A DNA stretch of 64,000 bases. Origin: Pseudoduganella dura (GTDB lineage Bacteria; Pseudomonadota; Gammaproteobacteria; Burkholderiales; Burkholderiaceae_D). Position 1 is the first letter of the stretch. Each line of letters starts with the position of its first letter. Of this stretch, positions 46,005 through 55,076 are shown piece by piece. Both the position numbers and the translations under genes were made by a program. The DNA is taken from assembly GCF_009727155.1 (NCBI RefSeq), contig NZ_WNWM01000002.1, forward strand, positions 620,001 to 684,000. The letters are read 5' to 3'. Below the pieces are notes generated by a model. The model did no database searches. It was not told where the DNA came from and was given only the letters and a program-made list of their open reading frames with translations.

Positions 46005-46777
46005 ACGCGGAGGGCCCGCTGCCGCAGCCCAGGCGGCTGGACGCGATCTGCGAGTACCTGGACCGGCATTACCGCATCGGCATCGAGGACATCTGCCGCC
46101 TGTATGGCGTGACGCGCGATACGGCACGCCGCGATGTGATGCGGCTCGATGCGGACGGCCGCGTCATGCGCGTGCGCGGCGGCGCCGTGCTCCCGCCCCG
46201 GGGACGCCACGTGCAGCGCTACGCCGAGCGCGCGGACACAGCGGCCGCGAAACAGGCGATCGGAGCGGCGGCGGCGGCGCTGGTCCGCGACGGCGACCGG
46301 GTGCTGTTCGACACCTCCACCACCGTGGTCGAGGTGGCGCGCGCGGTGGCGGCATCGCCGCTGCATGCCGTGACCAATTCGATCGACATCGCCGAGGCCC
46401 TCGGCGGGCGCGACGGCGTGGAACTGCACCTCACGGGCGGCCGCTTCAATCCGTGGCAGCGCAGCCTCGAAGGCGCGCAGGCCCGGCTGGGCCTGGCGCA
46501 ATTCCAGTTCGACAAGCTGTTCCTCGGCGCCTGCGCCATCGGCCCGCAGGGCCTGACCTGCCCGTCCGACGAGGAAGCGTCCCTCAAGGGGGCGATGCTG
46601 CGCCAGGCTGCCCAGGTGATCGTGGTGGCCGATGCCGCCAAGTTCGGCAAGGCCTTCATGCACCGCCTGTGCGATTTCGAGGCGATCGATGTGCTGGTCA
46701 CCGACCAGCCGCTGCCCGGGTTACTGGAGGAAACGCTGGCCGCCCTGGGCGTGCACGTGATCATCGCGGCGGGATGA
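46001..46777 (+). CDS. DeoR-family transcriptional regulator
   Basis: 258 aa. N-terminal DeoR helix-turn-helix (RIGIEDICRLYGVTRDTARRDVMRLDADGRVMRVRGGA) and the sugar-phosphate sensor domain (FDTSTTVVEVARAV, LTGGRFNPWQRSLEG, VVADAAKFGK). It probably represses the oxidoreductase operon it ends, with a sugar phosphate as inducer. Confidence 0.93.
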   Translation: MNAEGPLPQPRRLDAICEYLDRHYRIGIEDICRLYGVTRDTARRDVMRLDADGRVMRVRGGAVLPPRGRHVQRYAERADTAAAKQAIGAAAAALVRDGDRVLFDTSTTVVEVARAVAASPLHAVTNSIDIAEALGGRDGVELHLTGGRFNPWQRSLEGAQARLGLAQFQFDKLFLGACAIGPQGLTCPSDEEASLKGAMLRQAAQVIVVADAAKFGKAFMHRLCDFEAIDVLVTDQPLPGLLEETLAALGVHVIIAAG

Positions 46778-46799
46778 GCGTCCGGCCCGCCGGCGTGGA

Positions 46800-46975
46800 C
46801 TACATCTTCAACCCCAGCACGCCGACCAGCCGGTTCAGGTCCCCTTCCTCCCGGAGGATTTCGGCAATCAGCTCGGGCAGCGGCATGCTGACTGGTGCGG
46901 GACGCCGGACACCGCGTCTTCCAGGTTGATGATGGCCGTGCCGCCGGGGTAATATTCGCGATCCGTGATCGGAGG
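46800..46975 (-). pseudogene. frameshifted C-terminal remnant of an unknown gene
   Basis: Two leftward fragments read like protein: REYYPGGTAIINLEDAVSGV and, one frame over, MPLPELIAEILREEGDLN continuing to GVLGLKM and a stop at 46800. A one-base change near 46890 would join them. Nothing upstream continues the gene; the cyclase gene begins at 46984 on the other strand. Family not recognised. Confidence 0.3.
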
Positions 46976-46983
46976 GAACCGCC

Positions 46984-47589
46984 ATGAACGACTGGATCGA
47001 CCTTACCCGCAAGCTCGACAAGGACCTGCGGATCTACGAGGACGGGGCCTACAGGGATCCGCCGTTCGTCGCTGAACGCTGGGCGCAGCGCGCCACGGAA
47101 GGTTTCGAGGTATGGCGGCTGATGCTGGGCACGCAGACGGGCACCCACATCGATGCGCCCTGCCACTTCGCCGATGGCGGCGCCACGCTGGACCAGTTGC
47201 CTGCCGGCGCGTGCGTGGGCACCTACCGGCTGGTCACGGCGGAGAGCCTCGCCGATCCGGACTTCCGCCCCGGCTGGGCCGGCGAGACCCACCTGCTGCT
47301 CGATGCTCGCGCGCCGTTCCGGGCCGCGCCCGAAGCCATCGATGCCCTGCTGGCTTTACCGCCGCCGATGATCGTCATGGTCGGCAACCTGCGCGTCGCT
47401 CACGACGACCCGTTGTGGTTTCACCAGCGCGTGGCCGAAGCGGGGAAATACCTCGCGGAAGACACGCTGGAAGACATCGGCGAGCTGGCGCCCGCCGGCG
47501 ACATCGTCGCCCTGCCCCTGCGGCTGGCGGGCGTGAGCGGTTCACCCGCCCGCGTGATGGTCAGGGCGGGTGCGGGCGGGCAGGCGTGA
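46984..47589 (+). CDS. cyclase-family metal-dependent hydrolase, possible kynurenine formamidase
   Basis: 201 aa. The metal-binding motif TGTHIDAPCHF (about 53-63) is the HGTHxDxPxH signature of the cyclase/KynB family. Good ribosome site (GGAGGGAACC). In beta-proteobacteria kynB, kynU and kynA form one block that turns tryptophan into anthranilate. Here no kynB lies with kynU-kynA, and this gene sits next to kynR instead. The N-terminal region differs clearly from typical KynB, so the activity (N-formylkynurenine hydrolysis) is an inference. Confidence 0.75.
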   Translation: MNDWIDLTRKLDKDLRIYEDGAYRDPPFVAERWAQRATEGFEVWRLMLGTQTGTHIDAPCHFADGGATLDQLPAGACVGTYRLVTAESLADPDFRPGWAGETHLLLDARAPFRAAPEAIDALLALPPPMIVMVGNLRVAHDDPLWFHQRVAEAGKYLAEDTLEDIGELAPAGDIVALPLRLAGVSGSPARVMVRAGAGGQA

Positions 47590-47626
47590 CCGGCCGGTAG
47601 CGGGCGCGCCGCCGGTTGCACGTCGG

Positions 47627-48106
47627 TCAGGCGTCGTGCTGCAGCAGCCCCGCACCGAGCACGCTCGATTCCCCCAGGTTGCGCAGCACCATGTGCGAGC
47701 GGATGTCGAGCACGCCGGGCAGCTTGTACAGCTTGTCCATCACGAAGTCGGAATAGTGCTTCAGGTTGCGGGCGCGCACCCGCAGCATGTAGTTGGCCTC
47801 GCCCGTGACGACGAACGAGGCGATTACCTCTTCCCATTGGCCCAGCGCGCCGACGAACTGCTCGTGCCACTGGTCGACGTCGCGCCGCATCGTGATCATC
47901 ACGAACGCCTCCACATCCAGTCCCAGCAGTTCCGCATCGAGGCGGGCCGTGTAACCCTTGATGATGCCCGCGCTTTCCAGCAGGCCCACCCTGCGCAGGC
48001 AGGCCGACGGCGACAGGAACACCTTCTCGGCCAGCTTCAGGTTGCTCAGGCGGCCATCCTGCTGCAGTGCGCGCAGGATGTTCAGATCGACCACGTCCAG
48101 CTTCAT
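47627..48106 (-). CDS. kynR: Lrp/AsnC-family regulator of kynurenine genes
   Basis: 159 aa. AsnC helix-turn-helix (DLNILRALQQDGRLSNLKLAEKVFLSPSACLRRVGLLESAG) and RAM ligand domain (ASFVVTGEANYMLRVRARNL). It is divergent from kynU with a palindrome in the gap, the arrangement of KynR in Pseudomonas, where kynurenine is the effector. The gene symbol rests on position. Confidence 0.85.
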   Translation of the reverse strand: MKLDVVDLNILRALQQDGRLSNLKLAEKVFLSPSACLRRVGLLESAGIIKGYTARLDAELLGLDVEAFVMITMRRDVDQWHEQFVGALGQWEEVIASFVVTGEANYMLRVRARNLKHYSDFVMDKLYKLPGVLDIRSHMVLRNLGESSVLGAGLLQHDA

Positions 48107-48129
48107 TGAAATATTTTCGTGTTAATTCA

Positions 48130-48141
48130 TCGAATATTCGA
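48130..48141. promoter_or_regulatory. palindrome in the kynR-kynU intergenic region
   Basis: TCGAATATTCGA, a perfect 12-bp palindrome in an AT-rich tract 24 bases before kynR. Lrp-type proteins bind such AT-rich dyads; a likely KynR site. Confidence 0.45.
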
Positions 48142-48300
48142 ATAATAAATCAATATGGCGATTTTTTGCGCCTCTCTTTGCAGCAAAAAACCATGGCGCC
48201 TGCCCTAGAATATCTCCAGCGGTCACGCGCACCGCTCGCCTGACGCGTGTCCCATACCACGGTCATCCCCTCCACTTCTCTCACCACGGAAATCCGCCTG

Positions 48301-49563
48301 ATGATTACCGAACAAGACTGCCTGGCCCTCGACGCCGCCGATCCGCTGGCCGCCTGCCGGAGCGAATTCGCGCTGCCCGAAAATGTGGTCTACCTCGACG
48401 GCAACTCGCTGGGCGCACGCCCGAAGGCAGCCCTGGAACGCGCCAGGCAGGTGATCGCCGCCGAGTGGGGCGATGACCTGATCCGTAGCTGGAACACGGC
48501 CGGCTGGTACGACCTGCCGGGCCGCCTGGGAGCGCTGCTGGCGCCGCTGCTCGGCGCCGAAGCGGACGAGGTGGTGGTCACCGATTCCACGTCGGTCAAC
48601 CTGTTCAAGGCGCTGGCGGCGGCGCTGAGGATGCAGGCCGCCGATCCGGTGCGCGCCGGGCGCCGCGTCATCATCACCGAGCGCGACAACTTCCCCAGCG
48701 ATATCTACATGGCCGAGGGCCTGCTGGGCTGGCTCGACCGCGGCTACGAGCTGCGCCTGCTCGACTCCTGGTCCGATCTGCCGGCGGCACTGGCCGGCGC
48801 GGCCGGCCAGCAGGTCGCAGCCGTGATGCTCACCCATGTCAACTACCGCACCGGCCGCATGTTCGACATGGCCGCCACCACCGCGCGGATCCACGCCGCC
48901 GGCGCGCTGGCGATCTGGGATCTGGCGCACTCGGCCGGCGCAGTCGACGTGGCGCTGAACGCGGCCAATGCCGACTTCGCCGTCGGCTGCACCTACAAGT
49001 ACCTGAACGGCGGCCCCGGCGCGCCGGCCTTCATCTGGGTGCCGCGGCGCCACCATGCGCAGTTCTCGCAGCCGCTGACGGGCTGGTGGACCCACCGCGA
49101 GCCGTTCGCCATGCAGCCGGGCTACGCGCCGGCGCCGGGCATCCGGCGCGCGCTGTGCGGCACGCAGCCGGTGGTCTCGCTGGCGCTGGTCGAGTGCGGC
49201 CTGGCCATCTTCCAGCGGGTATCGATGGCGGCGCTGCGCCGCAAGTCGCTGGCGCTGTCGGACCTGTTCCTGTCGCTGCTCGAACAGCATTGCGCGGCGC
49301 ATCCGCTGGAGCTGATCACGCCGCGCGCCCACGCCGACCGGGGCAGCCAGGTCAGCGTGACGCATCCGCACGGCTACGCGGTCATGCAGGCCCTGATCGC
49401 GCGGGGCGTGATCGGCGACTACCGCGAACCCCGGGTGATGCGCTTCGGCTTCACGCCCCTGTACACGGGCTACCAGGACGTGTGGCGCGCGGTGATGATC
49501 CTGAAGGACATCCTCGACCGGAGCGATTATCAGGTCGACGCCCGGCGCAGCGCGGTGACCTGA
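48301..49563 (+). CDS. kynU: kynureninase
   Basis: 420 aa, PLP enzyme that cleaves kynurenine to anthranilate and alanine. [13 protein letters not shown] at the N-terminus, substrate loop [23 protein letters not shown] and the PLP Lys233 in [11 protein letters not shown] are all present. Start at ATG 48301 (GGAA upstream), matching family length. kynA follows 45 bases on. Confidence 0.95.
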   Translation: MITEQDCLALDAADPLAACRSEFALPENVVYLDGNSLGARPKAALERARQVIAAEWGDDLIRSWNTAGWYDLPGRLGALLAPLLGAEADEVVVTDSTSVNLFKALAAALRMQAADPVRAGRRVIITERDNFPSDIYMAEGLLGWLDRGYELRLLDSWSDLPAALAGAAGQQVAAVMLTHVNYRTGRMFDMAATTARIHAAGALAIWDLAHSAGAVDVALNAANADFAVGCTYKYLNGGPGAPAFIWVPRRHHAQFSQPLTGWWTHREPFAMQPGYAPAPGIRRALCGTQPVVSLALVECGLAIFQRVSMAALRRKSLALSDLFLSLLEQHCAAHPLELITPRAHADRGSQVSVTHPHGYAVMQALIARGVIGDYREPRVMRFGFTPLYTGYQDVWRAVMILKDILDRSDYQVDARRSAVT

Positions 49564-49608
49564 GCGCAATCCGAGCGCAATCCGATCCGATACGAAGGAA
49601 AGAACATC

Positions 49609-50484
49609 ATGCAATGCCCGTTTTCCCAAGGTGCGGCCACGCCGGCCACGGCCCAGGCCCAGGCGCCCGATTACCACGGCGCCCAGCTCGACTTCAGCCG
49701 TGACATGAGCTATGGCGACTACCTGTCGCTCGATACGATCCTCGGCGCCCAGCACCCGCTGTCGCCGGACCACAACGAGCTGCTGTTCATCGTGCAGCAC
49801 CAGACCAGCGAATTGTGGATGAAGCTGATGCTCCACGAGCTGCACGGCGCGCGCGGCAATATCGCCGGCGGCCAGCTGCCGGCGGCAATGAAGATGCTGG
49901 CCCGGGTGGCCGCCATCATGAACCAGCTGGTGCATGCCTGGGACGTGCTGGCCACCATGACGCCGCCCGAGTACTCGGCGATCCGCCCCTACTTGGGCGC
50001 CTCGTCGGGCTTCCAGTCGCACCAGTATCGCGAGATCGAATTCCTGTTGGGGAACAAGAATGCCACGCACCTGCAGGTGCACCGGCACAAGCCGGCCGCG
50101 CACGCGGCGCTCGACAGCGCGCTGCGACAGCCGTCGATCTATGACGAGGCCATCATGGCGATGGCGCGTGGCGGCCTGGCGGTCGATGCGGCGCGCCTCG
50201 ACGGTCCGTGGGACCGGCCGGTGCGTTCGGACGCGTCGGTGAAGGCGGCATGGACCATGGTGTACCGGAACACCGGGCAGTACTGGCCCCTGTACGAACT
50301 GGCCGAGAAGCTGGTCGACCTCGAAACGGCGTTCCGGCTGTGGCGCTTCCGCCATGTGACGACGGTGGAACGGGTGATCGGCTTCAAGGCCGGCACCGGC
50401 GGCACGGAGGGTGTCGGCTACCTGCGCAAGATGCTCGACGTGGTGCTGTTCCCGGAACTGTTCGAGCTGCGCACCGAACTGTGA
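49609..50484 (+). CDS. kynA: tryptophan 2,3-dioxygenase
   Basis: 291 aa heme enzyme opening the tryptophan indole ring to N-formylkynurenine. [37 protein letters not shown] (active-site His), [20 protein letters not shown] and [11 protein letters not shown] are all conserved. Last gene of the kynU-kynA unit. Confidence 0.96.
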   Translation: MQCPFSQGAATPATAQAQAPDYHGAQLDFSRDMSYGDYLSLDTILGAQHPLSPDHNELLFIVQHQTSELWMKLMLHELHGARGNIAGGQLPAAMKMLARVAAIMNQLVHAWDVLATMTPPEYSAIRPYLGASSGFQSHQYREIEFLLGNKNATHLQVHRHKPAAHAALDSALRQPSIYDEAIMAMARGGLAVDAARLDGPWDRPVRSDASVKAAWTMVYRNTGQYWPLYELAEKLVDLETAFRLWRFRHVTTVERVIGFKAGTGGTEGVGYLRKMLDVVLFPELFELRTEL

Positions 50485-50538
50485 CCGGCCACCGGCGCCG
50501 TGTGAACCGGCAAGGTTGCAGCACCGCCCTGGACAGGG

Positions 50539-52212
50539 CTAAACGGGCAGCACGGCTTCCACCGAAGAGACCTGGCACCGGATATCGCCATCGCGAAATG
50601 CCCAGGTATCCCGGCCGGCCGCCTTGGCGCCGTAAAGCGCTTCGTCGGCAACCTTCAGCAGGTTATCGGCTGAAATTTTTCCGGCACTGAACGCCACGCC
50701 GACCGTGGTGGTGACCGCCAGCGGACCCGCGCCGCAGACGAACGGTTCCCGGATGGTATCGAGGAGCTTTTCCATCATCGGTGCCACCCGCGATTCGCTA
50801 TCGATGTTCTCGAAAATGATGACAAACTCGTCGCCCGCAAGCCGCGCGATGGTGTCGACCTCTCGAACACTGCCGAGCAATCGCCGCGCAAACTCGCACA
50901 GCACCTGGTCGCCTGTCGCATGGCCGAACGTGTCGTTGATCCGCTTGAAGTGATCGACATCGAGGAAGGCGAGCACCAGGCCCGTATGGGACCGCCGTGC
51001 GCGGGCAAGTGCCGCCGGCAGTTCGGCTTCGAACATGCGCCGGTTATGCAAGCCGGTGAGCGTGTCGGTACGGCTCAACAATGCCAGCCGGTGCTCGGCT
51101 TCGCGGCGTTGCTGCGACAGTGCGAAAAATGCCCTGCTGAGGCTGCCGACCTCGTCCGAACGCACCGAGTCCAGCACATCGATATCCGCGGTGCCCGCGA
51201 CGAGCATGTCGACACGCCGGTGCAATCGACCGAGGGGACGCAGGAAAACGGATGCAAGGTAAAAGCCGGCCGCCGTGGCCAGCAGGGTTACCGCGGCAGT
51301 CGACATCCGGGCAGCGCTTTCGCCTTGCCGCAACGGCGCGAACGCTTCGGCCACCGGGTAGACCACGGTGAGTGTCCACCCGGTACGGCGCAGGTGCGTC
51401 GCTGCGATCAGCGCCGATCGCCCTTCCTTGGTCACCCCCTCGGTCCAGCCCTCGAATCCTGAAAGCGCGCGCCGCGTCACTTCGGTGACACCGCCCGGCT
51501 CCCGCCAGACGTTGTGCAGCACACGGGATGCGTCGGGATGATAGATGATCGTGCCACGCTGGTCGATCAGGTAGAAATAGGCGGAAGGACCCGGCCGGGC
51601 AGCTAGGAACTGCCCCATGAAACGGGCATTCACCAGGCTGAGCGCGCCGCCCAGGACGAACATCACATCGCCGTTGGCGCCGATGACCGGTTCGGTCAGC
51701 ACGATGGACGGCTTGCCCGACAACGGACTGCGAAACGGCGGCGAAATAACGCCCTCCCGGGTGTCCACGGTTTCCCGGAACGTTCTGGTGTTTGCCGCCG
51801 TCGTATCGCCGACGCCACGCCGGTTCGCCAGGTTTGCGATGACGCTGCCGGCACGGTCGAACACGACGACGTTATCGAATTCGTCGCGCAATACGGCATG
51901 CTGTTCCAGCAACGGCTGGAGACCGGCGGACCGCAGGCCCGGTACGCGCGCGGCATCTTCCGCGATCGCTCTCAACAGCACACGCCGGTCGCTGACCTGC
52001 TGGTCGAGTGCGGCGGCGGCGCTTGCCAGCAGGGCAACCTGCTGCTCGCCGACCAGGGCACGCATCTGTCGCTCCATCGGGTACAGGACGGCCAGCGACG
52101 CCAGCAACGCCGACGCGAGCGCAAGCACGCTGACCAGGAGGGCGATGCGTGCTTTCAGCGTGCGGGGAAGAATATGCATGGCTATCGCGCGCAGGAGAAC
52201 CCGGCCGATCAC
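50539..52212 (-). CDS. diguanylate cyclase with periplasmic Cache sensor
   Basis: 557 aa. Membrane helix (about 22-45), dCache-type periplasmic domain (50-300; FRETVDTREGVISPPF, YFYLIDQRGTIIYHP), second helix (305-325), HAMP and GGDEF domain. The signature is AGDEF (first Gly replaced by Ala, usually still active), with DVDHFKRINDTFGHATGDQ intact. An inhibitory RxxD precedes it poorly. GTG start overlaps the receiver gene's stop (GTGA), so the two are co-translated. Confidence 0.9.
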   Translation of the reverse strand: MIGRVLLRAIAMHILPRTLKARIALLVSVLALASALLASLAVLYPMERQMRALVGEQQVALLASAAAALDQQVSDRRVLLRAIAEDAARVPGLRSAGLQPLLEQHAVLRDEFDNVVVFDRAGSVIANLANRRGVGDTTAANTRTFRETVDTREGVISPPFRSPLSGKPSIVLTEPVIGANGDVMFVLGGALSLVNARFMGQFLAARPGPSAYFYLIDQRGTIIYHPDASRVLHNVWREPGGVTEVTRRALSGFEGWTEGVTKEGRSALIAATHLRRTGWTLTVVYPVAEAFAPLRQGESAARMSTAAVTLLATAAGFYLASVFLRPLGRLHRRVDMLVAGTADIDVLDSVRSDEVGSLSRAFFALSQQRREAEHRLALLSRTDTLTGLHNRRMFEAELPAALARARRSHTGLVLAFLDVDHFKRINDTFGHATGDQVLCEFARRLLGSVREVDTIARLAGDEFVIIFENIDSESRVAPMMEKLLDTIREPFVCGAGPLAVTTTVGVAFSAGKISADNLLKVADEALYGAKAAGRDTWAFRDGDIRCQVSSVEAVLPV

Positions 52213-52592
52213 GCGGCAAGCGCGGAAGCGCTGGCGTACACGACCCGCAGGATGGCGGCAATCCGCGACGGCTTCGGCAGATGGCAGTCGAATCCCGCAT
52301 CCCGCACCTGCGCCAGCGTCCTGGCATCATCCAGCGCGCTATAGGCAACGAGGTACGGCTGCGCCAGGGGCATCGCGCGCAATGCGCGCGCCACCGCATA
52401 GCCGTCCATGCCGGGCATGCGGAGATCGAGCAGAACGACATCGGGTGCGAAGGTTTCCGCCAGCGCTATCGCCCGCGTTCCGTCATGGACCGCCTGCGCG
52501 GCCATCCCGTACAGCGAAAGCAGCTCGGCCAACGCGTCGGCCGAATCGGCATGGTCGTCGACAACGAGAACACGTAAGGAGGAAAGCGGCAT
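52209..52592 (-). CDS. stand-alone receiver domain protein
   Basis: 127 aa, CheY-like. LRVLVVDDHADSAD (acidic pocket), VVLLDLRMPGMDGY (acceptor Asp), AYSALDD and a late PKPS Lys. No output domain. Coupled to the diguanylate cyclase by a four-base overlap, so it may control that enzyme through phosphotransfer from an unlinked kinase. Confidence 0.9.
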   Translation of the reverse strand: MPLSSLRVLVVDDHADSADALAELLSLYGMAAQAVHDGTRAIALAETFAPDVVLLDLRMPGMDGYAVARALRAMPLAQPYLVAYSALDDARTLAQVRDAGFDCHLPKPSRIAAILRVVYASASALAA

Positions 52593-53120
52593 GCCAGGGT
52601 TCCGAAGGTAGTCACTTGAGAGTGAAGTTGCAATCGGCGTTGGCTGGGCCGGAATGACGGGAAATCAACTGAACGATGAAAAAGCAGCAAGGCGAATTTC
52701 CCTACGTCAAGTTTATAGCAGGCGCTTCGCAAGCGCCATGGAAAACGCGAAAGTGTTGGGTAGATGCCTCGTGGTTAAAGCGCATCATCGGCGTATCCAG
52801 TTCGGCCAAGTCCCGGCTGCAAGGCAGCGGCCCGTACGGCGCATGCGTTCCGGGCGAGCGAAGCGCGCAGGTCGCCTGGCACGCCCCTGTACCTGCCCTC
52901 TCACTTGCTGGCAGGGCTCCGTACCCATTCGCCGGCGGCGCGCTCCAGCATTGCATGCGCATGCTCCGCAAGCACCATCTTTAACTCCACGCCTTAACCT
53001 CACGCCATTAACCTTGATTAACCTCGATTAACTCGGCTGCGGGCTTCGCCTGGCCTACAGTATTTTCGGAACGCCATCGACGGCGTACGTCCCGATACCC
53101 CCGACCTTTTGGAGAAAACC
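52593..53120. other. 528-base intergenic region
   Basis: Between the leftward receiver gene and the rightward hydrolase pair. No convincing gene: the open frames lack coding bias and family likeness. The last 140 bases carry TTAAC repeats and the hydrolase promoter region. Confidence 0.5.
52981..53032. repeat. TTAAC short direct repeats upstream of the hydrolases
   Basis: TTAAC recurs at 52981, 52994, 53008, 53018 and 53028; the last three are 10 bases apart with the unit TTAACCTTGA / TTAACCTCGA. They end 88 bases before the first hydrolase start, a position suited to an activator array. Confidence 0.55.
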
Positions 53121-54029
53121 ATGACACAAGCCGATTCGATCGACCGGAGCGATGCCTCGCGCCGGGCAGTGCCGGTCATCCACTACAAGAAGGTGAAGAT
53201 CGATGGCGTGAATGTGTTTTACCGGGAAGCGGGGCCGGCAGAGGCGCCCGTTCTGTTGCTGCTGCACGGGTTCCCGACCTCCTCGCACATGTTCCGCAAC
53301 CTGATTCCCCTGCTTGCCGACCGCTACCGTGTCATCGCGCCGGATTATCCGGGCTATGGCCAGAGCGATGCACCCGACCGGTCCGGATTCGACTACACAT
53401 TCGCCAACCTGGCCGATATCGTCGACAAGCTCACCGTCGCGCTGGAAGCGACGCGCTACAGCATGTATGTGATGGATTACGGCGCCCCGATCGGTTACCG
53501 GCTCGCACTGAAGCATCCCGAACGGGTCCAGGCGCTGATTGTCCAGAACGGCAATGCCTATACCGAAGGCCTCGCTGCATTCTGGGATCCGATCAAGGCC
53601 TACTGGGCGGATCGTTCGCCGGCAAAGCGCGAGGCGCTTGCCCACCTCGTCACGCTCGAACTGACGAAGTTCCAGTACACGGATGGCGTCAGCGATATTT
53701 CCCGGATCAGCCCGGACAACTGGGTGGTCGACCAGGCACTGCTCGACCGGCCCGGCAATCGCGAGATCCAGCTCGACCTGCTGGGCGACTATGGTTCGAA
53801 CGTGCCGCTGTACCCGGATTTCCAGGCGTTCTTCCGCGAGCACCGTCCGCCCACGCTGATCGTCTGGGGCAAGAACGACATCATCTTCCCGGAACCGGGC
53901 GCCCATCCCTACCTTCGCGACCTTCCCGACGCGGAATTGCATATCCTCGACACGGGGCACTTCGCGCTGGAAGACAAGCTCGACGTGATCGCGCCGCTGA
54001 TGCGCGACTTCCTCGATCGCAACCTGTGA
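53121..54029 (+). CDS. alpha/beta hydrolase with Asp nucleophile (haloalkane dehalogenase/epoxide hydrolase-like)
   Basis: 302 aa cytoplasmic enzyme. Oxyanion [12 protein letters not shown] (49-60), nucleophile elbow VMDYGAPIG with Asp119 in place of Ser, acid near Asp253 and catalytic His280 (DTGHFALED). Asp as nucleophile marks dehalogenase or epoxide hydrolase-like members rather than esterases. GGAGAAAA sits before ATG 53121. A close paralogue follows 73 bases later. Substrate unknown. Confidence 0.88.
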   Translation: MTQADSIDRSDASRRAVPVIHYKKVKIDGVNVFYREAGPAEAPVLLLLHGFPTSSHMFRNLIPLLADRYRVIAPDYPGYGQSDAPDRSGFDYTFANLADIVDKLTVALEATRYSMYVMDYGAPIGYRLALKHPERVQALIVQNGNAYTEGLAAFWDPIKAYWADRSPAKREALAHLVTLELTKFQYTDGVSDISRISPDNWVVDQALLDRPGNREIQLDLLGDYGSNVPLYPDFQAFFREHRPPTLIVWGKNDIIFPEPGAHPYLRDLPDAELHILDTGHFALEDKLDVIAPLMRDFLDRNL

Positions 54030-54102
54030 ACCGGCAGCCATGAAGCCGGCACCCGCCACCTGCCTGCAACACACCGCTGAAACACGCCTGCCAGGAGCCG
54101 AC

Positions 54103-55047
54103 ATGAGCACGCCCCCGATCGCCAGGTCCGCGACCCGGCACCGCACGGCGCGGGTCGCCGGCCTCGATATCTTCTACCGCGAGGCGGGGCCCGACGATAC
54201 GCCGGTCGTCGTCCTCCTTCACGGCTTTCCCAGTTCCTCGCACATGTACCGCAACCTGATACCGGCGCTGGCGGACCGTTATCGCGTCATCGCGCCGGAC
54301 CTGCCCGGCTTCGGCCTGTCGGCAATGCCGTCGCCCGAGGCGTTCGCCTACGGCTTTGCATCGTTCGCGGCCGTCGTGGACGAACTGCTCGCCGGGCTGG
54401 GCGCCAGCCGTTACACGCTCTATGTGATGGATTATGGCGCGCCGGTCGGCTTTCGCCTGGCACTGGCGCATCCGGAACGTGTCACGGCGCTGATCGTCCA
54501 GAACGGCAACGCCTACGAGGCGGGCATGGGCGATTTCTGGACCTCGACGCGCGCGCTGTGGGCCGACAACAGCGAAGCCAACCGCAATGCCATGCGCCCC
54601 TTCCTGACGATCGACGGCACGCGCTTCCAGTATGTCACCGGGGTGAAGGAGATCGACCGGATCGATCCCGCCGCATGGGTACACGATCAGTTCTTCCTCG
54701 ATCGTCCCGGCAGCAAGGAGATCCAGCTCGACATCATTTTCGACTATCGCACCAACGTCGCGCTGTATCCCGAGTTCCACCGCTATTTCCGGGAATTCCA
54801 GCCACCCGCGCTGATCCTGTGGGGTGTCGACGATCCGATCTTCCTGCCGGAGGGCGCGCAGGCGTTCCTGCATGACCTTCCCCATGCGGAACTGCACCGC
54901 TTTGACACGGGACACTTCGCGCTCGAGGACAAGGCCGATGACATGGTGCCGTTGATACGCCGGTTTCTCGAAAAAAACCTGCAGGGCCGGGCCGCCGGGC
55001 GGCCGCCCGCGAAGGAGGATGACGGGACGGCATACCCCGCGGGCTGA
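54103..55047 (+). CDS. alpha/beta hydrolase with Asp nucleophile (tandem paralogue)
   Basis: 314 aa, same motifs as the upstream gene: HGFPSSSHMYRN, VMDYGAPVG with nucleophile Asp110, DTGHFALED. An extra polar C-terminal tail of about 20 residues (after FLEKNL). Start at ATG 54103 is set by AGGAG. The pair looks like a local duplication and probably shares one transcript, perhaps with complementary substrate ranges. Confidence 0.88.
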   Translation: MSTPPIARSATRHRTARVAGLDIFYREAGPDDTPVVVLLHGFPSSSHMYRNLIPALADRYRVIAPDLPGFGLSAMPSPEAFAYGFASFAAVVDELLAGLGASRYTLYVMDYGAPVGFRLALAHPERVTALIVQNGNAYEAGMGDFWTSTRALWADNSEANRNAMRPFLTIDGTRFQYVTGVKEIDRIDPAAWVHDQFFLDRPGSKEIQLDIIFDYRTNVALYPEFHRYFREFQPPALILWGVDDPIFLPEGAQAFLHDLPHAELHRFDTGHFALEDKADDMVPLIRRFLEKNLQGRAAGRPPAKEDDGTAYPAG

Positions 55048-55076
55048 AAGCGGCGGCCTGCGCAGCTGCCCGTTCT

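Noticed and set aside
52676-52984. 102-codon rightward frame in the gap before the hydrolases
   Set aside because: Odd composition, no ribosome site, no recognisable fold or family.
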